NCBI GenBank assembly: GCA_022828145.1
Contig: JAJEJA010000033.1
Location: 1 to 55,452, forward strand
Length of the DNA: 55,452 nt
From: Candidatus Poribacteria bacterium
GTDB taxonomy: Bacteria > Poribacteria > WGA-4E > WGA-3G
Reading direction: 5' to 3'
Made by a program: the position numbers and the translations under genes
Shown: positions 9,057 to 17,177 of the stretch, piece by piece
Position numbering within the stretch: position 1 is the first letter of the stretch
How the letters are laid out: each line of letters begins with the position of its first letter
Notes under the pieces: model-generated
The model's database searches: none
What the model saw: only the letters and a program-made list of their open reading frames with translations
Told to the model about the DNA's origin: nothing

Positions 9057-10874
9057 ATGCGTGAAAGTAGATTGGATCAGTGGATTGGTAGAAACCAATT
9101 AAGTTCTGACGATATAGAGGATAACCGTTTTTTAAAAGCAGCGAGTCTCTTTGCAGATACAGCCCTGGAATACGGGAGAGACAGATATAGCGGCAAGAAT
9201 ATGTCTTTATTTGCTGATTGCCTCCACATAGACTATATGAAGGCACCAAGGTCTAAGACTTCTTATAGATCAGGCACTGAACCGAAACCGACAGTTTGGT
9301 GTTTCTTTCAGAATCAACAGAACTTGATGCGGCTGCTGGCCTCCTTAAGCCAGGGCATAGGGGATGGCAAGTATGTCTATGCTGCAGGTGAAGCCGCAGA
9401 ATACATGTTTAACAACTACTGGTATCCAGAGAGTGGTGTTCTACATTGGGGCGGACACGGCTATGTGGACTTGGTAACGGGTAATCGATACGGTATGAAG
9501 GGTGTTGTCCACGAAATAGAGGATGTATATCCCTATTGGGAACTGCTAAGAGCCGTGGATCCTGACAGGGGCGAGATGTTAATGAAAGGCATTTGGGAAG
9601 TAAATATGAAGGATTGGGATGCCTTACACTACAATCGACACGGTGATTTCAGAAAACAGGTTGATCATGCCAATACATGGAACAGACCTTGGAATGGATA
9701 CAAAGAACCCAAAATCAGTGGTGATCTCTCGTTTATCAGTGTCGCGCTGGATATGGCTTATGCTGCTTACAGCTTGGGATACCAAAAGCATGAAGAAGCA
9801 CCACGGATGTGGGCGGAACGTCTGTTAAATTTGATCATAAAACAGCGAGATCCAGAGACAGGTATCTTTCCTAATCTGGTTCATCCGCAAAGTGCTAAAC
9901 GTGGGTTGAACGTATTCGGAAGAAAGTATCCACAGGCGACTGAACCGAGGGTCTATGTAGGCAATCAGCTAAACCACAGCATTACCCAGATGATGGGTAT
10001 GCTTACCATCGTAGAAAATGCAGAGAAGTACGGTCGCGTCGGTGAAATGTCGCATATTAAAGAAGCAGTTGAACAACACATCATCGGTTTCCTCAACGTC
10101 TCCTATGACGCGAAAAACAACACACTGAAAAGCATCGTTATTGATGGGACCGATCTCACAGATTTTCGGATACAGGGACCTTTCAAAGATGCTAAACTTT
10201 ACTTTGGTGCGAAAGAAGGTGGTGCATTTCTACCTCAGAATATCACACCCCTCTTTACGTCCGTTTGTGCGCGTGGGTATCGGGTATCGGGTGGTAGAAG
10301 TGAGTTCAGAGACTATCTACGTACGATGTTTAATGCCTTTGGAATTGGAGACATCGGTAATGACAATAACTCGCTGCCTTCGTTGAACTTTGACACAACC
10401 GCCTTGGAACCTGCTTATATCTTCGCATTGGTAGACCTATATCGGATAGAGCCGAAGGTTGAATATCTGGCGATGGCAGAACATATTGGAGACAACTTGC
10501 TGCAAGATAGACAACATACAGGTAGCGGTCTCTTTACACTTGAAGATGATTTTTTATTTCACAGCAAGGTCATGGATAAACCGGAACTACAGGAGGGACA
10601 TGAAGGGAAAACCGTGGTTGAACTTCTTCAGGACAGTCATAAAACCGCGAATCTCGATGCGATGGAACCGCTGGCACTGCTTAGTATCTACGCTGCACAA
10701 ACCGGACAGTTCAACATCATACCTGAATGGACAGCGGGTGGACTCTACCTTAAGGTGAGCAGTGTTGGACATATTGTTAGTAAAGAGATGCAGCTCTGGT
10801 TTGATAAGCCAGCACTCAAACAATTCTATATTGACAGTAATATCAACTGCACTTGGAATATTAATGAAGATTGA
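9057..10874 (+). CDS. Alpha/alpha-toroid protein, possible polysaccharide lyase or glycosidase
   Basis: This 605-residue protein has no signal peptide. It is helix-rich with repeated aromatic and His motifs (WCFFQNQQNLMRLLASL, VLHWGGHGYVDL, VVHEIEDVYPYWELL, DWDALHYNRHGDF, DHANTWNRPWNG), the look of an (alpha/alpha)n-barrel carbohydrate enzyme. A pectate-lyase-like or unsaturated-uronide hydrolase-like role is possible but I cannot name a family. I chose ATG 9057 because TTGGAGGGATT precedes it; the GTG at 9018 has no such site. It follows the PPC lipoprotein by 76 bases on the same strand. Confidence 0.6.
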   Translation: MRESRLDQWIGRNQLSSDDIEDNRFLKAASLFADTALEYGRDRYSGKNMSLFADCLHIDYMKAPRSKTSYRSGTEPKPTVWCFFQNQQNLMRLLASLSQGIGDGKYVYAAGEAAEYMFNNYWYPESGVLHWGGHGYVDLVTGNRYGMKGVVHEIEDVYPYWELLRAVDPDRGEMLMKGIWEVNMKDWDALHYNRHGDFRKQVDHANTWNRPWNGYKEPKISGDLSFISVALDMAYAAYSLGYQKHEEAPRMWAERLLNLIIKQRDPETGIFPNLVHPQSAKRGLNVFGRKYPQATEPRVYVGNQLNHSITQMMGMLTIVENAEKYGRVGEMSHIKEAVEQHIIGFLNVSYDAKNNTLKSIVIDGTDLTDFRIQGPFKDAKLYFGAKEGGAFLPQNITPLFTSVCARGYRVSGGRSEFRDYLRTMFNAFGIGDIGNDNNSLPSLNFDTTALEPAYIFALVDLYRIEPKVEYLAMAEHIGDNLLQDRQHTGSGLFTLEDDFLFHSKVMDKPELQEGHEGKTVVELLQDSHKTANLDAMEPLALLSIYAAQTGQFNIIPEWTAGGLYLKVSSVGHIVSKEMQLWFDKPALKQFYIDSNINCTWNINED

Positions 10875-10972
10875 GCCAGATGTTTTCTTAATAATTGGCT
10901 TGATATCCTTACACTTTTTCGGTTACAATTAATGCATCTTACAAACCGTGGATATATAAGTAAAATCTAAAA

Positions 10973-11031
10973 ATATGTAAACGCCCTCGGTGGGTGTGGT
11001 TTCCTAACCGCACCTACCAGATATGTAAACG
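10973..11031. repeat. Palindromic insertion flanked by 11-bp direct repeats
   Basis: ATATGTAAACG occurs at 10973-10983 and again at 11021-11031. Between them are 37 bases, almost all of which form an inverted repeat (GGTGGGTGTGGTT at 10989 against AACCGCACCTACC ending at 11018). The layout is that of a very small transposed hairpin with a target duplication. It lies in the 332-base gap 10875-11206, which otherwise holds the tail remnant and another palindrome. Confidence 0.6.
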
Positions 11032-11047
11032 TAATTATAGATTTCAC

Positions 11048-11110
11048 TATACCTTTGGTTGGCGGGAAGGCGATTTTACTGCTACGCGTAAAATGTTGAT
11101 TTTGAAGTAA
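11048..11110 (+). pseudogene. Remnant of a FlgD/T9SS-like C-terminal tail
   Basis: From 11069 the frame reads GDFTATRKMLILK and then TAA, the end of the sorting tail found intact at 2698, 8980 and 13786. Upstream codons (YTFGWRE) still echo the YFYTLTAGDF part with a small insertion. The rest of the gene is gone. It ends 97 bases before the WD40 gene, which carries the same tail, so an older tail gene or a duplication has been eroded here. Confidence 0.7.
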
Positions 11111-11141
11111 CCTTGACTTTATAAAAGAATATGGCCATTTC

Positions 11142-11179
11142 TTAAGAGTAGTAGGCACACGCCGTGTGCCGTCTCTTAA
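11142..11179. repeat. Nested palindrome upstream of the WD40 gene
   Basis: GGCACACG (11154-11161) pairs with CGTGTGCC (11163-11170) around one base, and TTAAGAG (11142-11148) pairs with CTCTTAA (11173-11179) outside it. The RNA would form a long hairpin ending 27 bases before the GTG start. It may be a terminator, leader structure or mobile palindrome; no U-tract follows. Confidence 0.55.
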
Positions 11180-11206
11180 AAGTATTCAAGAAAGGAAATT
11201 ATTATT

Positions 11207-13786
11207 GTGAAAAGAACACATTTATTCATACTATTTATACTATTGATCGGTACAATCCTTTATCAACCCAACCTTCTCGCCCAGGATTCACCACAATGGC
11301 ATCTTCCTGAAGGTGCAACGAAACGTCTGGGAAAAGGCTGGCTATATGAAATTCAATACTCTCCAGATGGCACACGGTTGGCTGCTGCGGGAACACTTGG
11401 CGTTTGGATTTATGACACTGCAACTGATGAAGAAATTACGTTGTTGAATGGATTTGGATGGGGGGTTTCTGCACTTACCTATTCCCCAAATGGAAAAGTG
11501 CTTGTTAGTGGCAGTGCAAGCGGGACTATTCGTTTGTGGGATTCCGAAACAGGAGAGATTCTTCAAACCCTCAACCAACATTGGCGGAGTGTACGTAGTC
11601 TCGCTTTTAGTCCTGATGGGTCCATGCTCGCAAGTGGCAGTAGAGATAGGACCGTCCGCTTGTGGAATCCTCAAACAGGAGACCTTCTGCATACACTCAG
11701 GGGACATACAGACGGTCTCAACAGTGTTGCTTTCAGTGTTGATGGTAGCACTGTCATCAGTGCAGGCAGAGATGATACTATCAAAATATGGGATGCTTCA
11801 AGTGGCGATCTACTTAAAACGCTTGAGGAACATAGAGATAATGTTGCAAGTATTGTGGTAAGTCCAGATGGTAAAACACTTGCAAGCGGAGATTTGAACG
11901 CAATTATCCATCTATGGGATACCGCTACCTGGACAATCAAACAGACGCTTTTCGGGCATACGTCTTATATCTATGACCTGAAATTCAGTCCGGATGGTAG
12001 GGTTCTGGCGAGTGCAAGCGAGGACGACACCGTCCGTGTGTGGGATGCAGTTACAGGTGACCATTTATACACTCTCAGTGATCATACTGCTGATGTCTTT
12101 GGACTTGCGTTCACACCTGATAGTTCGGTGCTCACCAGTGGGGGGTGGGATGCTTCTATTCGTTCATGGGACGCTATCACAGGCAGGCACCTAAAAACTA
12201 TCACGGGACATACGGATGCCGTTGCAAGTGTTACCTATAGTGCTGATGGCAGGATCCTTGCGACTCGAAGTTGGGATAAAACCATCCGACTCTGGGACGC
12301 TGATACAGGTCAACTTCAGCATGTCCTCAGCGGTCACCAAGATGATGTTGATGTTGTTGTGTTCAGTCCTGATGGCACAACACTCGCAAGCGGCAGCCAA
12401 GATAATACCGTCCGTTTATGGAATGCTATTACAGGTGAACATATAAAAACACTCAGAGGGCATTATTCCTATCTGATTAGCCTTGCATTCAGTCCGGATG
12501 GGAGTATTCTTGCCAGTGGTAGTGAGGACGATAGTATCCGACTATGGCGAGTTGCCACAGGTCGATATCTCGGCGGTTTATGGGAGCATGAAGCAGGGGT
12601 TGAAACGCTTGCGTTCAGTCCGGATGGTACAATGCTCGCCAGTGGCAGCCGTGACGATAGGATTATCTTGTGGGATCTCAGAACAGGGGATGCTATACAT
12701 ACCATCAGCGAACATGAAGACGATGTTTGGGCAGTTGCTTTCAGTCCAGATGGGACCAAACTTGCAAGTGGTGGGGGCGACACAGTATCTTTGTGGGATG
12801 TTGCTACAGCAGAACTTCTCCAGACATTTCGTAGACCAATTGATATCGAAATCCCAATAGATGCCCCGGAAGAATTGACAGGGGATGTACCAACAGACCT
12901 TCCTGCAAATGCGACGAGTATGGTTTTTAGTCCTGACGGTAAAGTGCTTGTCAGTGGTAGTTACGACAGAACCATCCGCTTATGGGACATTGCGACGGGT
13001 GAACAGCTCAGAACACTTGAAGGTCATACCTATTCTATCACAAGTGTCGCTGTCAGTCCGAATGGTACCACGATTGCAAGTGGGAGTGTTGATGGCACTG
13101 TCATCTTATGGGCATTCCCACTCCCGATGAGCATTGAACAAGTTCTCACAGTACTGGCAGATGTGAACAACGATGGCACTTTAGATGTCCTGGATCTTGT
13201 GCTCGTGGCATCAAATTTTGGTGTTTCTGGTGAGAGTCCTGCTGATTTAAATGACGATGGTGTTGTGAACCTTTTGGACCTCTATCTGATTGCGAATGCG
13301 TTGGACAATGTAGATGCAGCCCCTTCTGGACAATCGTTTTCGAATGATCAACTCACCGCCGCACAGGTAGAAGAATGGTTAACGCTTGCAAAGCAGATTC
13401 CGTCACAAAACAGCCAGAACTTGAAGGTGGATATGCTTTCATATCAACGTGGGATTCATGTGTTGGAACAAATTTTGCAAAACTTGACTCCCAAGGAGAC
13501 AACACTGTTCGCTAATTATCCAAATCCATTCAACCCTGAGACGTGGATACCTTATCAATTAGCAACCCCAGCAGAGGTCACACTAACCATTTATGCTGCA
13601 GATGGCAAAGTCGTACGCACGTTGACATTAGGACATCAACCTATTGGTATCTATCAAAGCAAGAATCGTGCTGCGTATTGGGATGGTAAAAATGCGATCG
13701 GAGAACCGGTAACAAGCGGAATCTATTTCTATACTTTATCCGCTGGAGATTTTGCCGCTACGCGCAAAATGCTAATTGTGAAGTAG
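11207..13786 (+). CDS. Secreted 14-blade WD40 protein with dockerin and FlgD/T9SS-like tail
   Basis: The 859-residue product begins with a signal peptide (cleavage likely near residue 25, LLAQD). Residues about 33-645 hold 14 WD40 repeats of 42 residues, each with a GH or EH start, a FSPDG turn and an RLWD or similar end, enough for two seven-blade propellers. A 24-residue Pro/Asp-rich insert interrupts blade 13. A dockerin (DVNNDGTLDVLDLVLVAS and DLNDDGVVNLLDLYLIAN, about 652-703) and the sorting tail (NYPNPFNPETWIPYQLA, to ATRKMLIVK) follow. It probably mediates protein binding outside the cytoplasm. Start is GTG 11207 with AAAGGAAAT upstream; it alone gives a complete signal peptide. Confidence 0.9.
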   Translation: MKRTHLFILFILLIGTILYQPNLLAQDSPQWHLPEGATKRLGKGWLYEIQYSPDGTRLAAAGTLGVWIYDTATDEEITLLNGFGWGVSALTYSPNGKVLVSGSASGTIRLWDSETGEILQTLNQHWRSVRSLAFSPDGSMLASGSRDRTVRLWNPQTGDLLHTLRGHTDGLNSVAFSVDGSTVISAGRDDTIKIWDASSGDLLKTLEEHRDNVASIVVSPDGKTLASGDLNAIIHLWDTATWTIKQTLFGHTSYIYDLKFSPDGRVLASASEDDTVRVWDAVTGDHLYTLSDHTADVFGLAFTPDSSVLTSGGWDASIRSWDAITGRHLKTITGHTDAVASVTYSADGRILATRSWDKTIRLWDADTGQLQHVLSGHQDDVDVVVFSPDGTTLASGSQDNTVRLWNAITGEHIKTLRGHYSYLISLAFSPDGSILASGSEDDSIRLWRVATGRYLGGLWEHEAGVETLAFSPDGTMLASGSRDDRIILWDLRTGDAIHTISEHEDDVWAVAFSPDGTKLASGGGDTVSLWDVATAELLQTFRRPIDIEIPIDAPEELTGDVPTDLPANATSMVFSPDGKVLVSGSYDRTIRLWDIATGEQLRTLEGHTYSITSVAVSPNGTTIASGSVDGTVILWAFPLPMSIEQVLTVLADVNNDGTLDVLDLVLVASNFGVSGESPADLNDDGVVNLLDLYLIANALDNVDAAPSGQSFSNDQLTAAQVEEWLTLAKQIPSQNSQNLKVDMLSYQRGIHVLEQILQNLTPKETTLFANYPNPFNPETWIPYQLATPAEVTLTIYAADGKVVRTLTLGHQPIGIYQSKNRAAYWDGKNAIGEPVTSGIYFYTLSAGDFAATRKMLIVK

Positions 13787-13801
13787 TGTTCTGTCAACAG
13801 C

Positions 13802-14045
13802 AAGCCCCAGCGGTGCGCCAGGTATATAGAACGTGTACGCCACAAAACTGGTGCTTTTATTGTAGTGTCCTACGTATTCTATACACCTGTCGCCCCGCTG
13901 GGGCTTATTGTGGTCACATCAATGTTTTCTATACACATTTCGCCTCTCTGAGGCTACAAAACAAGCATCGGAGATGCGAAAGGTATATAGAAAAACGTGC
14001 GACCCACAAAAGACAAAGCACCAGCGGTGCGACAGGCATATAGAA
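13802..14045. repeat. Cluster of five copies of a ~30-bp intergenic repeat in both orientations
   Basis: Copies on the plus strand are at 13802-13832, 13963-13994 and 14016-14045; copies on the minus strand are at 13877-13906 and 13925-13955. The shared form is AAGCACCAGCGGTGCG followed by ACAGGTATATAGAA. Opposed copies can form long hairpins (13802-13906 and 13925-13994). This fills most of the 355-base gap 13787-14141. Single copies are at 17120-17151 and 52998-53028. It resembles REP/BIME-type elements; no gene is encoded here. Confidence 0.75.
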
Positions 14046-14075
14046 CATGTTAATACTTGAATGGAAGCCTAATAC

Positions 14076-14104
14076 TTGCTATCGTTAATAGATTATGTTA
14101 TAAT
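14076..14104 (+). promoter_or_regulatory. Sigma70-like promoter for the DUF58 operon
   Basis: TTGCTA (14076-14081) and TATAAT (14099-14104) are 17 bases apart, with TGT before the -10. It lies 37 bases upstream of the DUF58 start, past the repeat cluster. Confidence 0.65.
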
Positions 14105-14141
14105 GGTTAACAACAAGACTAGATAATAACGATGGTATACT

Positions 14142-15020
14142 ATGCTCTCACCAGAATTTCGCACGCAGCTTGAAAATTTTCGCATCCAATGCCGAAGACC
14201 ATTTCGTGGAAAATTCCGAGGAGAACGGCGCAGCTTAAATCGCGGTACAGGACTTGAATTTACAGATTATCGTCCCTACAAACACGGTGATGACCTGCGT
14301 TACCTTGATTGGAACGCTTATGCTCGTTCAGAAAAGTTGTCTATCAAACTGTTCCATGCAGACGAGGAACTACCGGTTACCCTATTGATAGACATAAGCC
14401 AATCGATGACGTTTGGGAATCCCACGAAGTTGGTTTATGCAAAACAACTTGCAGAAGCCTTAGGGTACATCGCTTTAGCAAATTCCGATAGTGTGACACT
14501 TTACACATTATCAGATATTCTGAATCGCAAGTTACCGATAATCTATGGAAAATCGCAATATGCCCGACTTCTGAATGCACTCACAACAATTAAAGCAGGT
14601 GGTATAACACAATTGACCTCCTGCCTCACACAATTTGCAATATCACAGAGGAAAGCAAGCGTTGTCATAATCCTAAGTGATTACTTAGACCCTGAAGGAT
14701 ATACAGATGGCATAAACGCACTGATTGGGAGAGGATACGCTCTGAAGCTGATCCACATTCAATGCGCTGAAGAAATAGAACCACCCCCCATGGGTGAATG
14801 GCGAATAGAAGATGCAGAAACAGGCGAGACAAAAGAGATAACAATTAACGAAGAAACAGCCGCACACTACCACAAACGACACAAGGAATTCTGTCAAAAC
14901 CTAAGTCGTTTTTGCACAGGAAAAGGCATCGGTTATAACCAAATAAGCACAGACATATCTATTGAGACAATGATATTAGAGAAATTACAACGTTCAGGTC
15001 TTATTGAACGAAGATATTGA
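14142..15020 (+). CDS. DUF58 (vWA-like) domain protein
   Basis: The 292-residue product carries the DUF58 hallmark near its N-terminus (FRGERRSLNRGTGLEF, DYRPYKHGDDLRYLDWNAYAR) and a von Willebrand A-like fold with the metal-site motif LLIDISQSM near residue 86 and VIILSDYLD near 178. DUF58 proteins usually pair with MoxR-type AAA+ ATPases and act in assembly or maturation at the envelope. Here the ATPase is not adjacent but a DUF4159 protein, another common partner, is two genes downstream. No membrane segments are seen. The gene starts a four-gene same-strand group with gaps of 31, 30 and 101 bases. Confidence 0.88.
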   Translation: MLSPEFRTQLENFRIQCRRPFRGKFRGERRSLNRGTGLEFTDYRPYKHGDDLRYLDWNAYARSEKLSIKLFHADEELPVTLLIDISQSMTFGNPTKLVYAKQLAEALGYIALANSDSVTLYTLSDILNRKLPIIYGKSQYARLLNALTTIKAGGITQLTSCLTQFAISQRKASVVIILSDYLDPEGYTDGINALIGRGYALKLIHIQCAEEIEPPPMGEWRIEDAETGETKEITINEETAAHYHKRHKEFCQNLSRFCTGKGIGYNQISTDISIETMILEKLQRSGLIERRY

Positions 15021-15051
15021 AACATAAAAAACATTTCTCAAGGAGAATCGT

Positions 15052-15594
15052 ATGCAGAAAAAGTTTAGATATACAACAGTAGAACTCATTCAAGGGGACA
15101 TTACCGAAGAAAAAGTGGACGCGATCGTGAATGCTGCAAACGAAAAACTCATCGGTGGCGGTGGTGTAGATGGCGCAATTCGTCGGGCAGGAGGCGATGC
15201 AGTAACAAAGGAATGTGATATCATACGAGCACAACAAGGTGGATGTCCTACGGGAAAAGCGGTTATCACGACTGGTGGAAACTTACCAGCACAATATATT
15301 ATTCACACCGTCGGTCCAGTTTGGAAGGGAGGAGAAGCGGGTGAACCCGAACTCCTCGCAAGTTGCTATAAAGAGAGCATTGCATTGGCAGTGAAGAATG
15401 CTCTGTATTCTGTCGCGTTTCCATCTATTAGCACAGGTGTCTACGGATATCCGACAGAAAAAGCAGCAAAGATAGCACTCCAGACAATTCGCGAATTAGC
15501 AGAAAACACTGAACGCATGCCAACATTAGTTCAGTTCGTTTTATTTGATGATGCCACTTTCGAATGTTATACAGACGTACTATCGGATCTCTAA
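15052..15594 (+). CDS. Macro domain protein (O-acetyl-ADP-ribose deacetylase-like)
   Basis: This 180-residue protein is a single macro domain: VELIQGDITEEKVDAIVNAA, then GGGGVDGAIRRAGG, CPTGKAVITTGG, IIHTVGPVW and FPSISTGVYGYP. These loops bind ADP-ribose; the YmdB/MacroD type hydrolyses O-acetyl-ADP-ribose or removes mono-ADP-ribose from proteins. The N in VNAAN and the GGGGVD loop needed for that activity are present. It follows DUF58 by 31 bases with AAGGAGAATCGT as ribosome site. Why it sits between DUF58 and DUF4159 genes is unclear. Confidence 0.92.
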   Translation: MQKKFRYTTVELIQGDITEEKVDAIVNAANEKLIGGGGVDGAIRRAGGDAVTKECDIIRAQQGGCPTGKAVITTGGNLPAQYIIHTVGPVWKGGEAGEPELLASCYKESIALAVKNALYSVAFPSISTGVYGYPTEKAAKIALQTIRELAENTERMPTLVQFVLFDDATFECYTDVLSDL

Positions 15595-15624
15595 TTTTCA
15601 ATATCCTACAAGAGAGAAACTGAC

Positions 15625-17076
15625 ATGATCACAAGATTGGTAAATAAAAACATATCAAAGAGAAGACGCAGATTTGCATTACTGTTGTCTTTTATCATTC
15701 ACGGTATTGCAGTGATTATTTTGGGGCTATGGTTAATAAAACCGATGATACAAGATATTAATGATACAACCTACGTAGACATAGTTTCTGTAGATATGAC
15801 CGAACGAGATAATAGACAAGATTTACCAAAACCCCGTCCCAAACCGATCCCTAAGATGGTGCATAAAGTCACAACAACGGGTCTTAGAGGTGTCTCAAGT
15901 GCAGAACGTATTCCAACACCTGTCAATCCGCTTGCGCCTGTCCAAGAAGAAGTGCCTTTGAATGCACCGAGTATGTTAGAAAACGTCACAAGACTTGCCC
16001 CATCTCCTGAATCTATCTTGAATCGTTCAGAACTTGATGGACCAGAACTTTCTGATATTAAAACTTCAACTGATGGTGTTTCCTCAATAGAAGGTAAACG
16101 TAGTAGTGGGACAGTAGGACTCGCAGACAGAGGGAGAGGAAGTACAGGATTAGGCAATTTCACCAAGGGTACTGGTGCAGGACAAGGATTTGAAGATTTA
16201 GGAGAAGGATTTGGAAAGCTACCGACTCTACGAGACGAGATCGGTGATAAATTGGGCGGCATCTTAAAAGGTAGCGGAAACGAACTAAAAGGACATATCC
16301 GAATCATACGACTCAAACATTCGTTAAGTGATTGGTGGCAAGACTCAACCGCAATTCCATCTCTCATTGATTGGTTAAAGGACTGGACACCTATTCGTGC
16401 GGATATGAGTTTCGCTGGTGGAGCACTACCATTGACAGACCCGAAGATTATGAACGCACCGTTAATAATTATGACAGGACACGATAGGTCTATGGCGACA
16501 GGACGTAATCTGATGAGAAAAACACCGATGAAAGCAGAATTCACACAAGCTGAACGCGTTGCACTTCGGAAGTATGTATTAGAAAGAGGGGGTACACTGT
16601 TTTTTGATGATTGTGGACTGAAAGCAACATTCTCAAACACCGTTGAACATGAACTCAGAATGATATTTCCCGAATTCGCATTAGAAAAACTCCCTCATGA
16701 ACACGAACTCTATAAAATCTTCTTTACCCTCAACAAGCCACCTGAAGGTGGTGAGGTGTTCTGGAGAAGTGAGAATAAAGCTAAACCCACGAGATATAAG
16801 TTCCATCGCGGTATCTACGTGCCACGAACACCAGGCGATAAGAAAAAACCGAATCTGACATTTAAAAACTCGCAAGGAACATTACGAACAACAAACAGGC
16901 TCGGTGTCATCTTCAACAGAAAAGACTATCTGTGTGCAATGGAAACAGCTGAGATAAATTCCAGAACAGCACTACGACTACGGCGTTCCACTGACGTCTA
17001 TCGCTTTATGACAAATCTCATGATTTATGCACTAAAATACGGCGGTAATACCGACCGTTCAGAGTATCAAGAATAA
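15625..17076 (+). CDS. DUF4159 protein with TonB-like N-terminal anchor
   Basis: The 483-residue product has one membrane helix near residues 18-38 (ALLLSFIIHGIAVIILGLWL) followed by a Pro/Lys-rich segment (LPKPRPKPIPK), as in TonB-like or energy-transducer proteins. A Gly-rich linker follows to about residue 225. The C-terminal 250 residues fit DUF4159 (LIIMTGH, LRKYVLERGGTLFFDDCG, VYRFMTNLMIYALKYGG). DUF4159 proteins commonly neighbour DUF58 and MoxR genes; function is unknown. Its N-terminal layout is like the vWA protein at 45942-46910. Inferred location: inner membrane with a periplasmic C-terminal domain. Confidence 0.82.
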   Translation: MITRLVNKNISKRRRRFALLLSFIIHGIAVIILGLWLIKPMIQDINDTTYVDIVSVDMTERDNRQDLPKPRPKPIPKMVHKVTTTGLRGVSSAERIPTPVNPLAPVQEEVPLNAPSMLENVTRLAPSPESILNRSELDGPELSDIKTSTDGVSSIEGKRSSGTVGLADRGRGSTGLGNFTKGTGAGQGFEDLGEGFGKLPTLRDEIGDKLGGILKGSGNELKGHIRIIRLKHSLSDWWQDSTAIPSLIDWLKDWTPIRADMSFAGGALPLTDPKIMNAPLIIMTGHDRSMATGRNLMRKTPMKAEFTQAERVALRKYVLERGGTLFFDDCGLKATFSNTVEHELRMIFPEFALEKLPHEHELYKIFFTLNKPPEGGEVFWRSENKAKPTRYKFHRGIYVPRTPGDKKKPNLTFKNSQGTLRTTNRLGVIFNRKDYLCAMETAEINSRTALRLRRSTDVYRFMTNLMIYALKYGGNTDRSEYQE

Positions 17077-17119
17077 AATACGTTAGTTTGAAATATAGAA
17101 ACATGTTGCGCGACTTCTT

Positions 17120-17151
17120 GCACTCCAGCGGAGTGCTATGTCTATAGAAAC
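17120..17151 (+). repeat. Single copy of the small intergenic repeat
   Basis: GCACTCCAGCGGAGTGCTATG followed by TCTATAGAAAC matches the family at 13802-14045. It ends 6 bases before the AAGGAGAG ribosome site of the MFS gene, so it lies in that gene's leader. Confidence 0.65.
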
Positions 17152-17177
17152 TCCCTCCAAGGAGAGACATCTATAAT

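Noticed and set aside
11235..12783. Several frames on both strands inside the WD40 gene
   Set aside because: Periodic shadow frames produced by the WD40 repeats.
13786..14043. Reading frame of 85 codons after the WD40 gene
   Set aside because: It is a translation of the palindromic repeat cluster, is Cys-rich and has no ribosome site.
13802..14045. CRISPR array
   Set aside because: Repeat copies are in mixed orientation with irregular, short spacers and diverged sequence.
15771..16640. 289-codon minus-strand frame opposite the DUF4159 gene
   Set aside because: It is antisense to a well-supported gene, with Ser/Pro-rich composition typical of shadow frames and no start signal.
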